DNA from: a virus
Reading direction: 5' to 3' (one strand)
DNA: 36,867 bases
IMG/VR virus record: IMGVR_UViG_3300045836_000068
Coordinates: 1-36,867 of that record
Below the pieces are notes generated by a model. It did not search any database. It had not been told where the DNA came from and saw only the letters and a list, made by a program, of their open reading frames with translations. Below are positions 7,729 through 17,776 of the stretch, piece by piece. The stretch's first letter is position 1; each line of letters opens with the position of its first letter. The translations under genes and the position numbers were made by a program.

Positions 7729-7753
7729 TCAGGTCTTCATGGTTTTTCTCCTT
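7729..7753 (-). promoter_or_regulatory. Three-codon leader frame at the tailspike RBS
   Basis: On the minus strand AAGGAG (7753-7748) is followed after seven bases by ATG AAG ACC TGA (7740-7729). One base later the tailspike ATG begins at 7727. The tailspike start is 20 bases from AAGGAG and in another frame, so ribosomes should load at the tripeptide frame (Met-Lys-Thr) and reach the tailspike by re-initiation. This could set the tailspike dose. Confidence 0.5.
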
Positions 7754-7807
7754 GTGCTGTCCAATGTGCGCGGATAGGTCGTGTGAAGGATGTACCGTTC
7801 TCGGCGC

Positions 7808-10800
7808 TCAAGGCTGGGTTTCGGATTGGGCTTCGGCTTCTTCTTGCATCTGCTGCATCCGCTCTAAATCTTCGAGCGGGGCGATTTGCTGGAACTTCGA
7901 GAGGCGATTGCGGTTGAGCCGTGCTTGCGGGTTCATCGCGTATTTTATGGTCGCCCGCTGCTCTTGGGGTGTGAAATGCGCGCCTTCCATCTTCTCGATT
8001 GCGTCCTGCATGTCGCCGTTCTTGATGTCTTGCTTGATGCCAGGCATGGCGCGCGTCACTTCGTCCTGGTGCCGCTTCTCTGCGTCGAACATAACACCCA
8101 CTTCGGGGCCGCCGGGCGCGCCCTTGGAGAACGTCATGCCGAGCAATGGACCCACGGTCTTGAGCGCATCCACCTCGTCGCCGTGGCCGCTCATGAGGTG
8201 ATAGCCCGCGACGATCGAATCGACCGGTACTTGCTCTTGCAGAATGTTCCAGGTGATGTTGCCGACGGCGTCGAGCATTCCCTTAAGGCCCGGCTCGTTC
8301 TCGTCGTAGACCTTCTGGCCGAAGCCCTTGTCGTTCGTGAAGGCTTGGATGAGCGGCCGCGCGATCGTGCCTTGCTTGCGCTTGAGCATCTCGATCGGGC
8401 TTGTGAGATAGCCCTGGAATTCCTCGCCGATCTTGCCGGTCGGCAATCGCACGTAGACCGCGGTGCCGTCCGGTTGCGTCTTGAAGAAGATGCGGTTCTC
8501 CTTACCCGGCTCGTTTCGCGACTGCGGAAACAGTGTGTCGAGCCGCAATGCATCCGCCGGATTGGACTCGGCGCGCGTGAGGTAATCCTTGAAGCGCATC
8601 GCGTAGCCAGCGAGGATCGACGGTACGCTTTTGTCGCGCTGAATAGCGTCCATCGCGTTCTGCATGATGGCGTTGCCGGCGTACTGTAGCGCAATGTCCA
8701 TGACGAACGCATGTATCGCCTTTTGCCGTGCTGCGCTGACTGCGGCCACACGCCCCGCTTCCCCGGCGTCGCGCAGGATCTGCGCTTGCACGTCGCGCGG
8801 CAGGCCCGTGAAGACGTCCTTCATGGCACCCAGGTTGCCAAGAGTGAACGTGCGGGAGAAGAGTGCGAGGTTCGCGAACTTGCGCGCCATGGCGCTCATC
8901 GCCTCGTTCGGCAGCGCGCCGGCGTAGCGATTCGCAAAGTGCGCTGCCAGGCGCGAGGCTGTCTGCGGACCGACGCCCTTGCGGATCATGTCGCGCTCTA
9001 GGTTCGTGAACAGGCCCATTTGCAGGTCGGCCACGCGATCCCACAGCAGCGTGTTGTGCCAAACATCGCCGGCCTTGTCGACGGCCGCCTTGATAGCGTT
9101 GGCCGCTCCTTCGGCACCCTCGAACCCGGCTTTTGCCGCAAGCGTAGCCGGCGCGGCGGCAACCTGCGATGTAAGGCTGCGCCCGGGCTTGATGTCCGGT
9201 TCTTCGATGAGGCCGGTGATGTCCTGATTGAAGAATCGATGCCCGATCGGCACGAGCCCCGCGTCGAGCGCGCGGCGCATCGTCACCGGGTCGTGTTTCG
9301 CGGCATTGCCTTCGAAATAGACGCGGCCAGTGAGCACCTTGCCAGGTAGCGCCGGCAGCGCGCGCCCCCACTCCACCATGTTGTGGATGAGCGGCGAGTA
9401 CATGATGACGCCCATCGTCTTGCCCTTGAGCGCCATCAAGCTGTTATAGATAGCGCCCGACTTCTCGGTCATGATCGCTTTCAGCGGCCCCTCGAACTCC
9501 TTGCTGATGTAGAGCGGCACGCGCTCAAACGTCTTCGTGCCATCCTCGGCAGAGGCGAATCGGTACGTCTTGAATGACGGATGATCGACCGTGAAGAACT
9601 CGGGCTTTTCGCCGGTGCTCACGAGTTCCTGCCCGGTTTGCAGGCCGATCTCCTTGATGCGGTTGACGAGCTCACGCCCGGCGATCGCCTTCTCGATGCG
9701 CGCCATTGCCATCGGCATCGTGCGAATGTCCCGCACGACCTGCGCGCCCTCGCCGAACTTCGCCTGCGCCGCCGCTTCCGTCTCGGCCGTCGTCGCATGC
9801 TTGCGCCCCTTCAGGGAACCGGCGCTCGTCGAGATATTGCCGCCGCGTCCTTCGGCGCTCGCTGCGCGCTCCATCGGCGGCGCACTCACCTCGCCGTCCT
9901 TGCTGATCATGGCGATCATGCGCGGCGTCCAGTAGGCCACGCCTTCGCCCTGGAACATGCCGACGTCGCGCGCGCGCTGAAGCAGCGAATTGCCGTACTG
10001 GCTGAGCGTCTCGACCGTATTGCGCTCGTCGTCGGTCAACCGGCCAAGCCCCTTGGTCGGGTCGACGATGCCGTGCGTGCGCAGATCGTTCTCCTCGTCG
10101 GCCGCGTTCCACATCTTCTCGCGCTGCTCTTTTGTGTAGCCGCGCTTGAGCAAGTCGTCGAACGCAGACCACTGCCATTGCGCCTTGCGCATCGCGTTGG
10201 CGGCGTCCTTGGCGACAGCCATCGCGCGATCAGAGCCGGCCGCCATTGGCGCGGTCTTCATCTGGATATCGCGCACCCCGGCCTCGAAGGCCGTGCCGAC
10301 CTTCTGCCCGACGTCCGTTTGCATGACGCGGCCGCCCAGATCCTTGAGCGCTTCGATCGCTTCGTGCGGCGCCAGGCCCGAGTGCATGAGGGTGATATCG
10401 CCCTTGCCTGCTTCGTAGGCGTGGGAGAGAGTCGGCTCGATGCGTCCGAGCAGGTCAGGCTCTCCCTGCGCTTCCGGTTTTTCACCCTCAGCCGCGGGGG
10501 TTTGCTCCGGCGATAATTCGGCGGGTTTCTGCGCTATTTCCGCCGCAGATGGCGCTTCCTCCTCAATAGGCCCGGGCACCGGCGTTTCCGGCTCCAGCGG
10601 CCGAATCGCTTTCATCGCGTCGCTGACCGGAACGCCAACCTGAGCCCGGCGCATGTATGGCTGAAACGCTGCTGGCACCGAGACGTCCGGATTTTTCATC
10701 TCTTCGCCGATCGACGGATCGATGCGCGTTTGCTCGAGCGCCGTGGCGGGGCTGATGCCGGTCTGCGAGTACGTCGCGCGCAGGCTGCTCTCCACCGATG

Positions 10801-11563
10801 CCACCGTCTCCGGCTTGGCGTCGGCTCCAGCAATCTGGCGCGCCGCGTTTTGCATGTCAGCGCTCGTGACGCGCTCGCCGGCCATCTTGCGGCCCAGTTC
10901 GCCGAGTAGCAAGGCGGGCAGCGTCTGGATCGCAGCAGAGGTAAGAGCGCCGGCCCAGGCGGCTGTCTTCGGCCCCGCTCCGTGCGCTTGCAGAAAGTCG
11001 GCAACGTTGTAGCCGGCGGGCAGGCTCTTCTCGTTCAGGTATTCGAGCGGGGCCTGCGCGGCGCTGGCGAGCCGCTGGCCGGCTTGGGTATGCGGCTGGT
11101 ATGTGAGAGCGTGCGAGACGTTCTCGGCGATCTGCTCGGGGTCCACGTTCGCGCCTAGCGCCTTCGCAGCAAGACCGGCCGCGCCGGAAACGATGTAGCC
11201 GGGAAAGCCGAAGATCGCACCGGTTGCGACGTTCGCGGCAGCTTCGAGCGGCCCTACCACCGTCCCGATATCCATGGCATCTTGCGCACCGGCTTTCCCG
11301 AGAGCATGCCCGAACGCGGCCAATCCAGAGGTCGGCAGCCCGTTGCTCGTGTTGTGGGCGTCGATCAGTGCATTGCCGGCCGCTTGCGCAAAACTGCGGT
11401 TTGCCTCAGCCATGTCTGGCTCGCCCTTCGGTGCGCCCAGATAATTCGTGATCTCTTGAGGGCTGAACCCGGCCTGAGAGAGCTTCGTGCTTTCGCTTGC
11501 GCGATAGTCACTGATCTCCTCGGGCGAGAACCCGGCGGCCATGAGCTTATCCATCGTGCCCAT
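7808..11563 (-). CDS. Very large internal virion/ejection protein
   Basis: A 1251-residue protein in the position of T7 gp16-type ejection proteins, after the transglycosylase-bearing ejection gene. The N-terminus carries two short repeats of the form AGFSPxEIxxY (MAAGFSPEEISDY and SQAGFSPQEITNY), often seen in large virion proteins of Burkholderiales podoviruses. The middle has a Pro/Glu-rich linker (about 325-370) and the rest is mainly helical with amphipathic and moderately hydrophobic stretches (for example GALTSAAIQTLPALLLGELG), fitting a protein that crosses or lines the cell envelope during DNA entry. No enzymatic motif was found. ATG follows the previous gene in a TGATG overlap. The role comes from gene order and size. 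Confidence 0.75.
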   Translation of the reverse strand: MGTMDKLMAAGFSPEEISDYRASESTKLSQAGFSPQEITNYLGAPKGEPDMAEANRSFAQAAGNALIDAHNTSNGLPTSGLAAFGHALGKAGAQDAMDIGTVVGPLEAAANVATGAIFGFPGYIVSGAAGLAAKALGANVDPEQIAENVSHALTYQPHTQAGQRLASAAQAPLEYLNEKSLPAGYNVADFLQAHGAGPKTAAWAGALTSAAIQTLPALLLGELGRKMAGERVTSADMQNAARQIAGADAKPETVASVESSLRATYSQTGISPATALEQTRIDPSIGEEMKNPDVSVPAAFQPYMRRAQVGVPVSDAMKAIRPLEPETPVPGPIEEEAPSAAEIAQKPAELSPEQTPAAEGEKPEAQGEPDLLGRIEPTLSHAYEAGKGDITLMHSGLAPHEAIEALKDLGGRVMQTDVGQKVGTAFEAGVRDIQMKTAPMAAGSDRAMAVAKDAANAMRKAQWQWSAFDDLLKRGYTKEQREKMWNAADEENDLRTHGIVDPTKGLGRLTDDERNTVETLSQYGNSLLQRARDVGMFQGEGVAYWTPRMIAMISKDGEVSAPPMERAASAEGRGGNISTSAGSLKGRKHATTAETEAAAQAKFGEGAQVVRDIRTMPMAMARIEKAIAGRELVNRIKEIGLQTGQELVSTGEKPEFFTVDHPSFKTYRFASAEDGTKTFERVPLYISKEFEGPLKAIMTEKSGAIYNSLMALKGKTMGVIMYSPLIHNMVEWGRALPALPGKVLTGRVYFEGNAAKHDPVTMRRALDAGLVPIGHRFFNQDITGLIEEPDIKPGRSLTSQVAAAPATLAAKAGFEGAEGAANAIKAAVDKAGDVWHNTLLWDRVADLQMGLFTNLERDMIRKGVGPQTASRLAAHFANRYAGALPNEAMSAMARKFANLALFSRTFTLGNLGAMKDVFTGLPRDVQAQILRDAGEAGRVAAVSAARQKAIHAFVMDIALQYAGNAIMQNAMDAIQRDKSVPSILAGYAMRFKDYLTRAESNPADALRLDTLFPQSRNEPGKENRIFFKTQPDGTAVYVRLPTGKIGEEFQGYLTSPIEMLKRKQGTIARPLIQAFTNDKGFGQKVYDENEPGLKGMLDAVGNITWNILQEQVPVDSIVAGYHLMSGHGDEVDALKTVGPLLGMTFSKGAPGGPEVGVMFDAEKRHQDEVTRAMPGIKQDIKNGDMQDAIEKMEGAHFTPQEQRATIKYAMNPQARLNRNRLSKFQQIAPLEDLERMQQMQEEAEAQSETQP

Positions 11564-13743
11564 CAGTTCACCCCCGTGCGTGTCAGATAAGCCTCGGGGG
11601 ACTCGCCGGGCATACGCGGGGCGACGCCTTGCGGCTGGATGCCGTTTGCCGCAGGCTTGGCGATGCCGACGCCCTTGGGCGGCAGGAACGACATGACGCG
11701 CTCGGGCTTGAGCACGTAATCCGGGTTGGTCGGATCGAACAGGGATTGCGGGTCTTTGCCGGCCTTCCGGTATGCCGCGATGTTCTGGTCCAGTGCGTAG
11801 CCGAAGCGATACGCGGCTTCCTGGCCGAGCTCGGGATTGGCAGCCACTTGCAGGTTCGCCGACAGCATGCGCTGCGCCGTTTGTTTGACCTGGTTCGTTT
11901 GCTTCAGGAACGGGTTCGCTTCTGGCGAATTCAGATCCTTCATCTGCGTGATAAGGCGGTTGGCGTCCGTGTAGTTCAAGCCGTGCGCGATGAGCGGCGT
12001 AATCTGCGTCGGGTCCGTGATCTTGTTCGGGTCGCCAGTCGGCAGGTTGATGCGCGAAAGCGTGTCGTTGAACACCTTCGGATCGGACGGCGTGTACTCG
12101 CCCGAGGCCCGGCGCAGGTTGCTGCGGAACACCTCATTCACGCTCAACTGATCGCGCGGCGTGAGCAGCGCGTAGGTCTGCTGCAGCGCAGGCGGCAACG
12201 CGCTTACGGACTGCGCGCCCGACTTGATCGTCGCGTCGAGCACCTGCGTCATGTTGCCGTAGTCGACGCCGCGCGAGGACTGCAACTGCTCGGACCATTG
12301 CCGCTGAGCCTCGGAGACGACGCGGTTCGCATAGGCTCCATCGCCCGGGCGACGCTGCTCGGCGGCCGCACGCGCCGCGCTGATAACGGCACCTTCGCTG
12401 CTGGCAATTTGATCGGTCGTGAGCGGAGCCGGCGCACCGCCCCCGTACAGCCGCCCGCGCACCGCGGCGAGGTTGGCAACGTACTGATCCGTGTTCGGCC
12501 CTTGCGCGTTCGTCGAGCCGCCGTAGTAGGCCCGGTCCACCTGGCCGCCGACCGCATGCGCTGTCGCGCCGGCTTTCACCATCAGGCGTGCCATACCGTC
12601 GATCGCCTGCGCCGGATCGCGCGGGTCGACCCCGAGCGCCTTGGCCGTATCCGGCATCAGTTGCGCCAGCCCGATCGCGCCTTGGCTGCTGACCGCATTC
12701 GGGTTCATGCCCGACTCCGCCACCGCGCGCATCTTAAGCTCGGTCGGATTCAGGTTGTATTGCGCCGCCACCTTGTTGAAGATCGGGTCAAACCCAGACG
12801 GCTTTTTGACCTCGGCCGCGATCTGCTCGATCCGGTTCTGGTCGTAGGGCTTGACCGTCGGCGCGTTGTAGTTGGGCGGCAGCGCACCCGGGTGAGCCTG
12901 CCCGAGGGCGCTTGCTACCGCGCCCGACGCATCGCTCGCGGCGTATTGCGTCTGCGTCGTCTCGTTCAGCACGCGCTCGAGGCTATAGCGCTGCGCCGGA
13001 TCGATCATGCCGACGTTCGCGTTGTAGAACTTGGACGCGGCGATCGGGTCGCGCAGCGCAAGCTGCTGCGTACGATCGACGTAAATCTTCGAGAGATCGG
13101 CCTTACGCTGCGCCTCGGCCGCCTCGTTGTCCAGCCCCATGATGCGCGACGAGCGCAGGCTGGCCTCCTGTGTGGCCGCCAGCGCGTTCGCCCAGACGTT
13201 CGGATCGTCCGCGCCGTTCACCGCGGCCTGCTGATTGAGTGCGACCGACGAGCGCGCCTCGGTGTGGTCGTAGACGATCTGCTGCTGCGCGGCGTGCGCG
13301 CCCATCCGATCGACGGCACCGCGCAATGCCCATCGGCCCATCTGATCGAACATGCGTTGCGCCGCGGGGTTCAGTTGCCCGCGCGCGTTGTCGAACGCCT
13401 GCTGCAATTGCTGCTGGTAATTGCCCTGCTGCTGCACCGCGTCTTTGCCGAGCAGCGTATTAAAGCCGGTGACGCCCTTGTCGGCGTTCCCGTTCATCAG
13501 GTCGCTCGCCTGCGTCTGGAACGTGTTGAGCGCCGACATGCTCTGCCGCTCGTTCGCGTACTGCTGCATCAGCAACGTCGTCTGCGACGTCTGCTCGCCG
13601 GCCTGAGCGAGCGTTTGCCCCATGCCCTGCACCGCGCGACCTTCGAGCGCACCGAAATCCTCCGGGCTCGCGTCGATGCGCCGATACGGCAGCGCGCCTT
13701 GAGAAAAGACGCTCTGTTCGGTAGGAAGCGGAATCGAAGGCAT
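11563..13743 (-). CDS. Internal virion protein with lytic transglycosylase (SLT) domain
   Basis: A 726-residue protein. The N-terminal half (about 40-290) is helical and Gln/Ala-rich. Residues about 318-405 carry a soluble lytic transglycosylase domain: AVAESGMNPNAVSSQGAIGL with the catalytic Glu343, followed by AQLMPDTAKALGVDPRDP and a final AYYGG. It should be packed in the virion and ejected to open peptidoglycan for DNA entry, like the muralytic domain of T7 gp16, here on a separate, smaller protein. The C-terminal region (about 420-726) is helical with a Pro-rich tail. Translation is coupled on both sides (TAATG and TGATG). Confidence 0.88.
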   Translation of the reverse strand: MPSIPLPTEQSVFSQGALPYRRIDASPEDFGALEGRAVQGMGQTLAQAGEQTSQTTLLMQQYANERQSMSALNTFQTQASDLMNGNADKGVTGFNTLLGKDAVQQQGNYQQQLQQAFDNARGQLNPAAQRMFDQMGRWALRGAVDRMGAHAAQQQIVYDHTEARSSVALNQQAAVNGADDPNVWANALAATQEASLRSSRIMGLDNEAAEAQRKADLSKIYVDRTQQLALRDPIAASKFYNANVGMIDPAQRYSLERVLNETTQTQYAASDASGAVASALGQAHPGALPPNYNAPTVKPYDQNRIEQIAAEVKKPSGFDPIFNKVAAQYNLNPTELKMRAVAESGMNPNAVSSQGAIGLAQLMPDTAKALGVDPRDPAQAIDGMARLMVKAGATAHAVGGQVDRAYYGGSTNAQGPNTDQYVANLAAVRGRLYGGGAPAPLTTDQIASSEGAVISAARAAAEQRRPGDGAYANRVVSEAQRQWSEQLQSSRGVDYGNMTQVLDATIKSGAQSVSALPPALQQTYALLTPRDQLSVNEVFRSNLRRASGEYTPSDPKVFNDTLSRINLPTGDPNKITDPTQITPLIAHGLNYTDANRLITQMKDLNSPEANPFLKQTNQVKQTAQRMLSANLQVAANPELGQEAAYRFGYALDQNIAAYRKAGKDPQSLFDPTNPDYVLKPERVMSFLPPKGVGIAKPAANGIQPQGVAPRMPGESPEAYLTRTGVN

Positions 13744-14279
13744 TAGCCGAACACCCCTTGCGAGTTAAATGTCGTCCACTTGTTCGCCACCGACGACGCG
13801 CCCCCGATGAGCGAGGAGAACGCGCCGAGCGCGCCGGCTGACGAGGCACTCGCTGACTGAGACTCGAGCAACGATGCCTGGCCCGAGAAGTCGTTGCCCT
13901 GTGCCCGGAAGCCGTATGCCGTGCGCGCCGCATTGTTGCGGATCGTCTGCGCGTCGAGTTCGCCCAGCGCCGCGGTGTCGCCTTGAATGCGCCGCGACGA
14001 GCCTTGATTGGGGTCGATGCCGGCGGCCGCCGTAATGGCGCGCTGCTCGGAGATCACTTGCGCGGTCTGCTCCCGCTTGGCCGCTTCCTGCTGCTCGCCC
14101 TGCTGAAGCGCGACCTGTGCATTTTGGTCCGCGATCTTTTGGTTGTTCAGCGCGACTTGCGCCTGATAATCGGCCGCCTGAGACTGCGCAGACGCCGACT
14201 GCGCGGCGCCATAGGCTGAGACACCCGCCGAGACGGCGGTTAGAGCGAGTGCGGCATAGGGTAGTGCGGCGACGCCCAT
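13743..14279 (-). CDS. Small internal virion protein (T7 gp14-like position)
   Basis: A 178-residue protein that starts with a hydrophobic/Ala-rich segment (MGVAALPYAALALTAVSAGVS), continues with a long Gln/Ala-rich helix (about 25-95) and ends with a Gly/Ser/Ala-rich region. The pattern MG-(hydrophobic)-GAAQSASAQSQAADYQAQVA is typical of virion or ejection proteins of podoviruses in the T7 gp14 position, whose N-terminus can insert in the outer membrane on ejection. It stands directly before the transglycosylase-bearing protein and is coupled to it by TAATG. The gp14 equivalence is from order and composition. Confidence 0.7.
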   Translation of the reverse strand: MGVAALPYAALALTAVSAGVSAYGAAQSASAQSQAADYQAQVALNNQKIADQNAQVALQQGEQQEAAKREQTAQVISEQRAITAAAGIDPNQGSSRRIQGDTAALGELDAQTIRNNAARTAYGFRAQGNDFSGQASLLESQSASASSAGALGAFSSLIGGASSVANKWTTFNSQGVFG

Positions 14280-14717
14280 TTAGTTTTTCTCCATCCAGAA
14301 ATGCCGAAGCCCATCGCGCTCGGGCTCGATGTTAAATCCCAACCATTCGATCCAGGCGAGCGCCCGGGTATAGCGCGCGTCGGTAAAGTTTTCCAATCGA
14401 TAGGCGACGTCGAGCGCTCGATTCAAGATGCGCCGCGTGGCACGACCGAATGCGATCGGATGGCGTTCAACCGCGTCGGTCGTCAGTATCCAGGGCACGC
14501 CCACGCCGCTCGCGAGATCCGGCATCGAGAGCCCCAGGACCGCCGCTGGCTCGCCGTCGATCACGATGCATTCGCTCGCAAACGAATCGCGCATCGAGCG
14601 CTCGATTGCCTCGACGCCGTCCAAGCCGAGCAGGAGCACCTCGGCCGCGTCGCCAGCGCGCAGCCGTGCGCCGACATAGCGTGCATCCTCCAGCGTCGCG
14701 GTGCGTAACGTGAGCAT
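14280..14717 (-). CDS. gp13-like virion assembly protein (GNAT-like fold)
   Basis: A 145-residue protein with the layout of T7 gp13-type proteins (DUF2833), which are built on a GNAT acetyltransferase-like fold: an N-terminal strand and helix (LRTATLEDARYVGARLR), a central beta-hairpin (ECIVIDGEPAAVLGLSM), PWILTTDAVERHP, and the ending ALAWIEWLGFNIEPE. In T7, gp13 is needed for assembly of internal proteins. Lying between the nozzle and ejection genes agrees with that. The acetyl-CoA loop is not clearly conserved, so catalysis is doubtful. Neighbours overlap or abut (TGATG upstream; stop adjacent to the next ATG). Confidence 0.75.
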   Translation of the reverse strand: MLTLRTATLEDARYVGARLRAGDAAEVLLLGLDGVEAIERSMRDSFASECIVIDGEPAAVLGLSMPDLASGVGVPWILTTDAVERHPIAFGRATRRILNRALDVAYRLENFTDARYTRALAWIEWLGFNIEPERDGLRHFWMEKN

Positions 14718-17700
14718 CAGGTATCCCCCATCGAGAGGTAGGGCATAAAGCCCAGCACAGTCGCCGGCAGGGGATTGTCTTGCACCACGGCAATCTGGCC
14801 TTTCTCGTTAAAGTTCGGGTCGAGGTTTATGAGTTCGTCCCCCGTCACCATCGGCTCGGGAAAGCCCATCGGGATTGTCGTGCGTTCCTTGATCTCGTAG
14901 AGCGCCTGCCCGAGCGGCCCGACTTTCAGCCCGCGCGTGTTGGCCACACGCAGGATTACGCGGCTGATCTTCTTGCGCTTGCCCTGCACCGTCGGCTCCT
15001 GCTGACTCGCGACATCGATATAAAGGCTGTCGATCTCGGCCGTGTAAGGCAGCCCCACGACGATCGCATCAGCCGCCTCGGTAAGCGTGATCGATCCGTT
15101 CACCACCGTCTGCTGAGGCTGCACCCCGCCGTTTGCCAAGCAAGCTACCGTGCGTCCTTCCAGGTGATCCAGGCCCGAGACGGTCTTGACCGGCATCGTC
15201 ATCGACCATTGGCCCGCCGGGACCGGCCAAGGGCTCGTCAAGGGTTGCTCCAGATTCACGGTGATCTGCGTCGCGGAGTTGACCTGCGTCACGGTACCGA
15301 CGCCGCCGGATATGCGCACGGTCTTGCCGACGTCCTTCGCTGCGTCGAATACGGATGCTGAGGCGTTGATCGTTATGTTCTGCTGCACAATCGGCGTGAT
15401 GACAGCACCTTTCCCGACGCCGGTCGGATCGGTGACGACGATCTCCGGGCGGATCCAGCCCGAGCCAGGCGTGCACGTAGCCGCGGTGATGACGCCGGCT
15501 ACGATCGTAAGCGTAACGCCCGAGCCGCTGCCGCCTGCCTGCGGAATGGTTGCGCCGCCATCAATGACGGTCGCCACGGTCTGCGCAGAATAGCCGGAGC
15601 CGCCGTAGACAACGTGAGCGTTTGCGGCCAGCGTCGATTGCCCCTTTTCGGACGAGGGCGTCGCTGTCGCCTGTGGGTAGCTGAGCGGGTAAGCCAGCCC
15701 GGCATCCACGAACCACGCCTGCGTGATATCGGTGAACACTCGGCTCGCCATGCGCTCGACGTAGTTCACGTACTGACCGTTCACGAGGCGCTGCACGACG
15801 AGATACACCGCGTTTTCGCCATTCTCGACTATCGAACAGATCGATTTGACCAGGCCGTCTGTGACGTGCTGGGCCCAGGCGATGACGTTCTGCGATGGCA
15901 GATAGGTGAGAGAAAGCAGGATGCCGTCGTCGCGCACGCACCAAAGGATGCGAAACGGCTGCTCGGCCCACGCCCATTCGACAATCTTGTGGCCGAACAC
16001 GAAATGATTCGAGAGCAGCGTGAGCTCGTTATCGGCCCGGAACAGATTCTTCAAGAAGTCGTACTGCATCGCGCGCACGGTCGATTGCAGGTTTTGCACG
16101 AACAGAATCTCAAAGTCGATCACGATCGGCGGCACATCCGAACAGCCGTACGCGCTTTGCGGCCGCGCCATCACATTGGATGGCGTCATGGCCTGCGTCG
16201 TGTCGCCCGTGTCGATGCGCCACACGTTCGAGCTTGTCATTGCGAGCAGAACATTGAGCGGCACCAGATGCTTGATCGCGTTGACCTGCTGCGCCTCGAG
16301 CGATACATCGATGGAGTCGTCCGCGCGCGTCGGGCTCGAATAATCCATGTTCGTGTAGTCAGCGCTGCGCGACATGACCAGGCGCACCGGTTGCGATGCC
16401 GTGCCGCCGTACACCTGTCGGCCCTGATAGTAGGTCGTGGCGCCCGGCCAGTTCGTACCGGAGAACGGATTGTTCGCGAGAGGCGGCGTCTTCGTGAAGT
16501 CGGGCGTGATGTTCGAATCGACGAAGCTCGTGGTCGTGGTCGATCCGACGAACCCGAATAGGGATCCGCTCGAAGCGCTACTACCCGGAACCTCGGCCTG
16601 CCGATAGACGTTGTACGCCGTGATGCCGGAACTGCTCGACGCGGTCCACGAAACGGTTTCGTGCACGCCGGCCGTCGTCGACATCGTATTGGAGTTGGCC
16701 GCTGTCGCCACGGCGCTGGCCGCGCTCTCCGTCACGCCGTTGGAGCCGACGGCAGTGATGACGTAGTTGTAGCTCGTGCCGGCGCCGGTCGCGGACGGCG
16801 TGGCTGTGGGTGAGGTCGGTGCGCTCAGGGCAGGTTGAAACGCGAGCGGCGTAAAGGTCCAAGCGTTATCGGCGGTGCGCGTGAGTTGCGACTGTTGATA
16901 GAGCGAGTGCGTGAGCGTCATCACGTCGGCGCTCTGCGTGAATTTGAGCACCGCCAGGTCATTCGGATCGTACGGCACTGCCAAGGTATAGACGGTCGAA
17001 AGCGAACCGCCCCCGCCGTACGTGCCGTAGTTCGTGGTGTCGATCGGATTGCCGAACAGGTCGTATAGCTGAAACGTCTTCGTGCCGGTGTTCAGGTTCG
17101 TCACGATGGCAAACCGCCCCTGCAATCGGGGCAGGCCAGTGATGCCCGAGAGCCATACCCAATCGGTCGGGCTCGGATCGCTGCCTGTGTACGTGACGAC
17201 GCCGGGTTTGGAGTTCGATATCGCAGTGATCGACTGAGCCGGATTAAGCACCGCAGCGCCGTTCGTGAAAACGCGCATGCGCCCGGTATTGGCCGATGCC
17301 GTCCCGCCCGATGTGTACGCATGCGTAAAGGTGCTTCCAACGAGGTCGACATGCGAACCGTCAACGACCGAAATCGGCCAGGTCCCATTGGCCTCGACCG
17401 TGCCCAGCACGCCCGAAACCGTCAGGCGGTTGCCGTACATGAGCCCGGCGGTGGAGTTCAATTGCAAACGAATTGCGCCGCCGTTGTTTGCCGCGCCGGT
17501 GACGGTACCGGAGAATGCGGGCCCAGCGCCGAAGCACAGCGCGTAGGTCTGCAGCGTTGAGAACGTGAAAGGGATCAGGCGCGAGGTCAGCGTCGAATCG
17601 AGGCACTGCAATGCGTATTCAGTGCCGGCGCGATTGCTCGCGCCGCCGCGGAAGTCGACAAAGAAGTTCTTCATCAGCGCCGCGCCGCTGTGGTACTTCG

Positions 17701-17776
17701 CCATGTCGACGCGGTCCCACAACTGCGGCGACAGTTCCCCGGAGCTAAAGCTGAACTGATTGATCGGCTCGCTCAT
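14717..17776 (-). CDS. Tail nozzle (T7 gp12-like tubular protein B) with Fn3-type insert
   Basis: A 1019-residue protein. The N-terminus (FSSGELSPQLWDRVDMAKYHSGAALMKNFFVDFRGGASNRAG) closely follows the signature of large podovirus nozzle/tail tubular B proteins. The beta-rich N-terminal half includes a fibronectin type III-like module at about 325-420 (APTSPTATPS, YNYVITAVGSNGVTESA). Later parts include VAWAQHVTDG and GRTVACLANGGVQ, which are common in this family. It is expected to form the distal tube of the short tail. The TGA of the adaptor gene is immediately followed by this ATG or vice versa with no gap. The family call is strong; the Fn3 module is a likely surface-exposed addition. 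Confidence 0.85.
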   Translation of the reverse strand: MSEPINQFSFSSGELSPQLWDRVDMAKYHSGAALMKNFFVDFRGGASNRAGTEYALQCLDSTLTSRLIPFTFSTLQTYALCFGAGPAFSGTVTGAANNGGAIRLQLNSTAGLMYGNRLTVSGVLGTVEANGTWPISVVDGSHVDLVGSTFTHAYTSGGTASANTGRMRVFTNGAAVLNPAQSITAISNSKPGVVTYTGSDPSPTDWVWLSGITGLPRLQGRFAIVTNLNTGTKTFQLYDLFGNPIDTTNYGTYGGGGSLSTVYTLAVPYDPNDLAVLKFTQSADVMTLTHSLYQQSQLTRTADNAWTFTPLAFQPALSAPTSPTATPSATGAGTSYNYVITAVGSNGVTESAASAVATAANSNTMSTTAGVHETVSWTASSSSGITAYNVYRQAEVPGSSASSGSLFGFVGSTTTTSFVDSNITPDFTKTPPLANNPFSGTNWPGATTYYQGRQVYGGTASQPVRLVMSRSADYTNMDYSSPTRADDSIDVSLEAQQVNAIKHLVPLNVLLAMTSSNVWRIDTGDTTQAMTPSNVMARPQSAYGCSDVPPIVIDFEILFVQNLQSTVRAMQYDFLKNLFRADNELTLLSNHFVFGHKIVEWAWAEQPFRILWCVRDDGILLSLTYLPSQNVIAWAQHVTDGLVKSICSIVENGENAVYLVVQRLVNGQYVNYVERMASRVFTDITQAWFVDAGLAYPLSYPQATATPSSEKGQSTLAANAHVVYGGSGYSAQTVATVIDGGATIPQAGGSGSGVTLTIVAGVITAATCTPGSGWIRPEIVVTDPTGVGKGAVITPIVQQNITINASASVFDAAKDVGKTVRISGGVGTVTQVNSATQITVNLEQPLTSPWPVPAGQWSMTMPVKTVSGLDHLEGRTVACLANGGVQPQQTVVNGSITLTEAADAIVVGLPYTAEIDSLYIDVASQQEPTVQGKRKKISRVILRVANTRGLKVGPLGQALYEIKERTTIPMGFPEPMVTGDELINLDPNFNEKGQIAVVQDNPLPATVLGFMPYLSMGDT

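Noticed and set aside
11629-13746. A 705-codon open frame on the plus strand opposite the transglycosylase-bearing virion gene
   Set aside because: It is an arginine/histidine/leucine-rich shadow of a GC-rich gene, has no domain, and would oppose the whole late operon. The minus-strand gene has a clear SLT domain.
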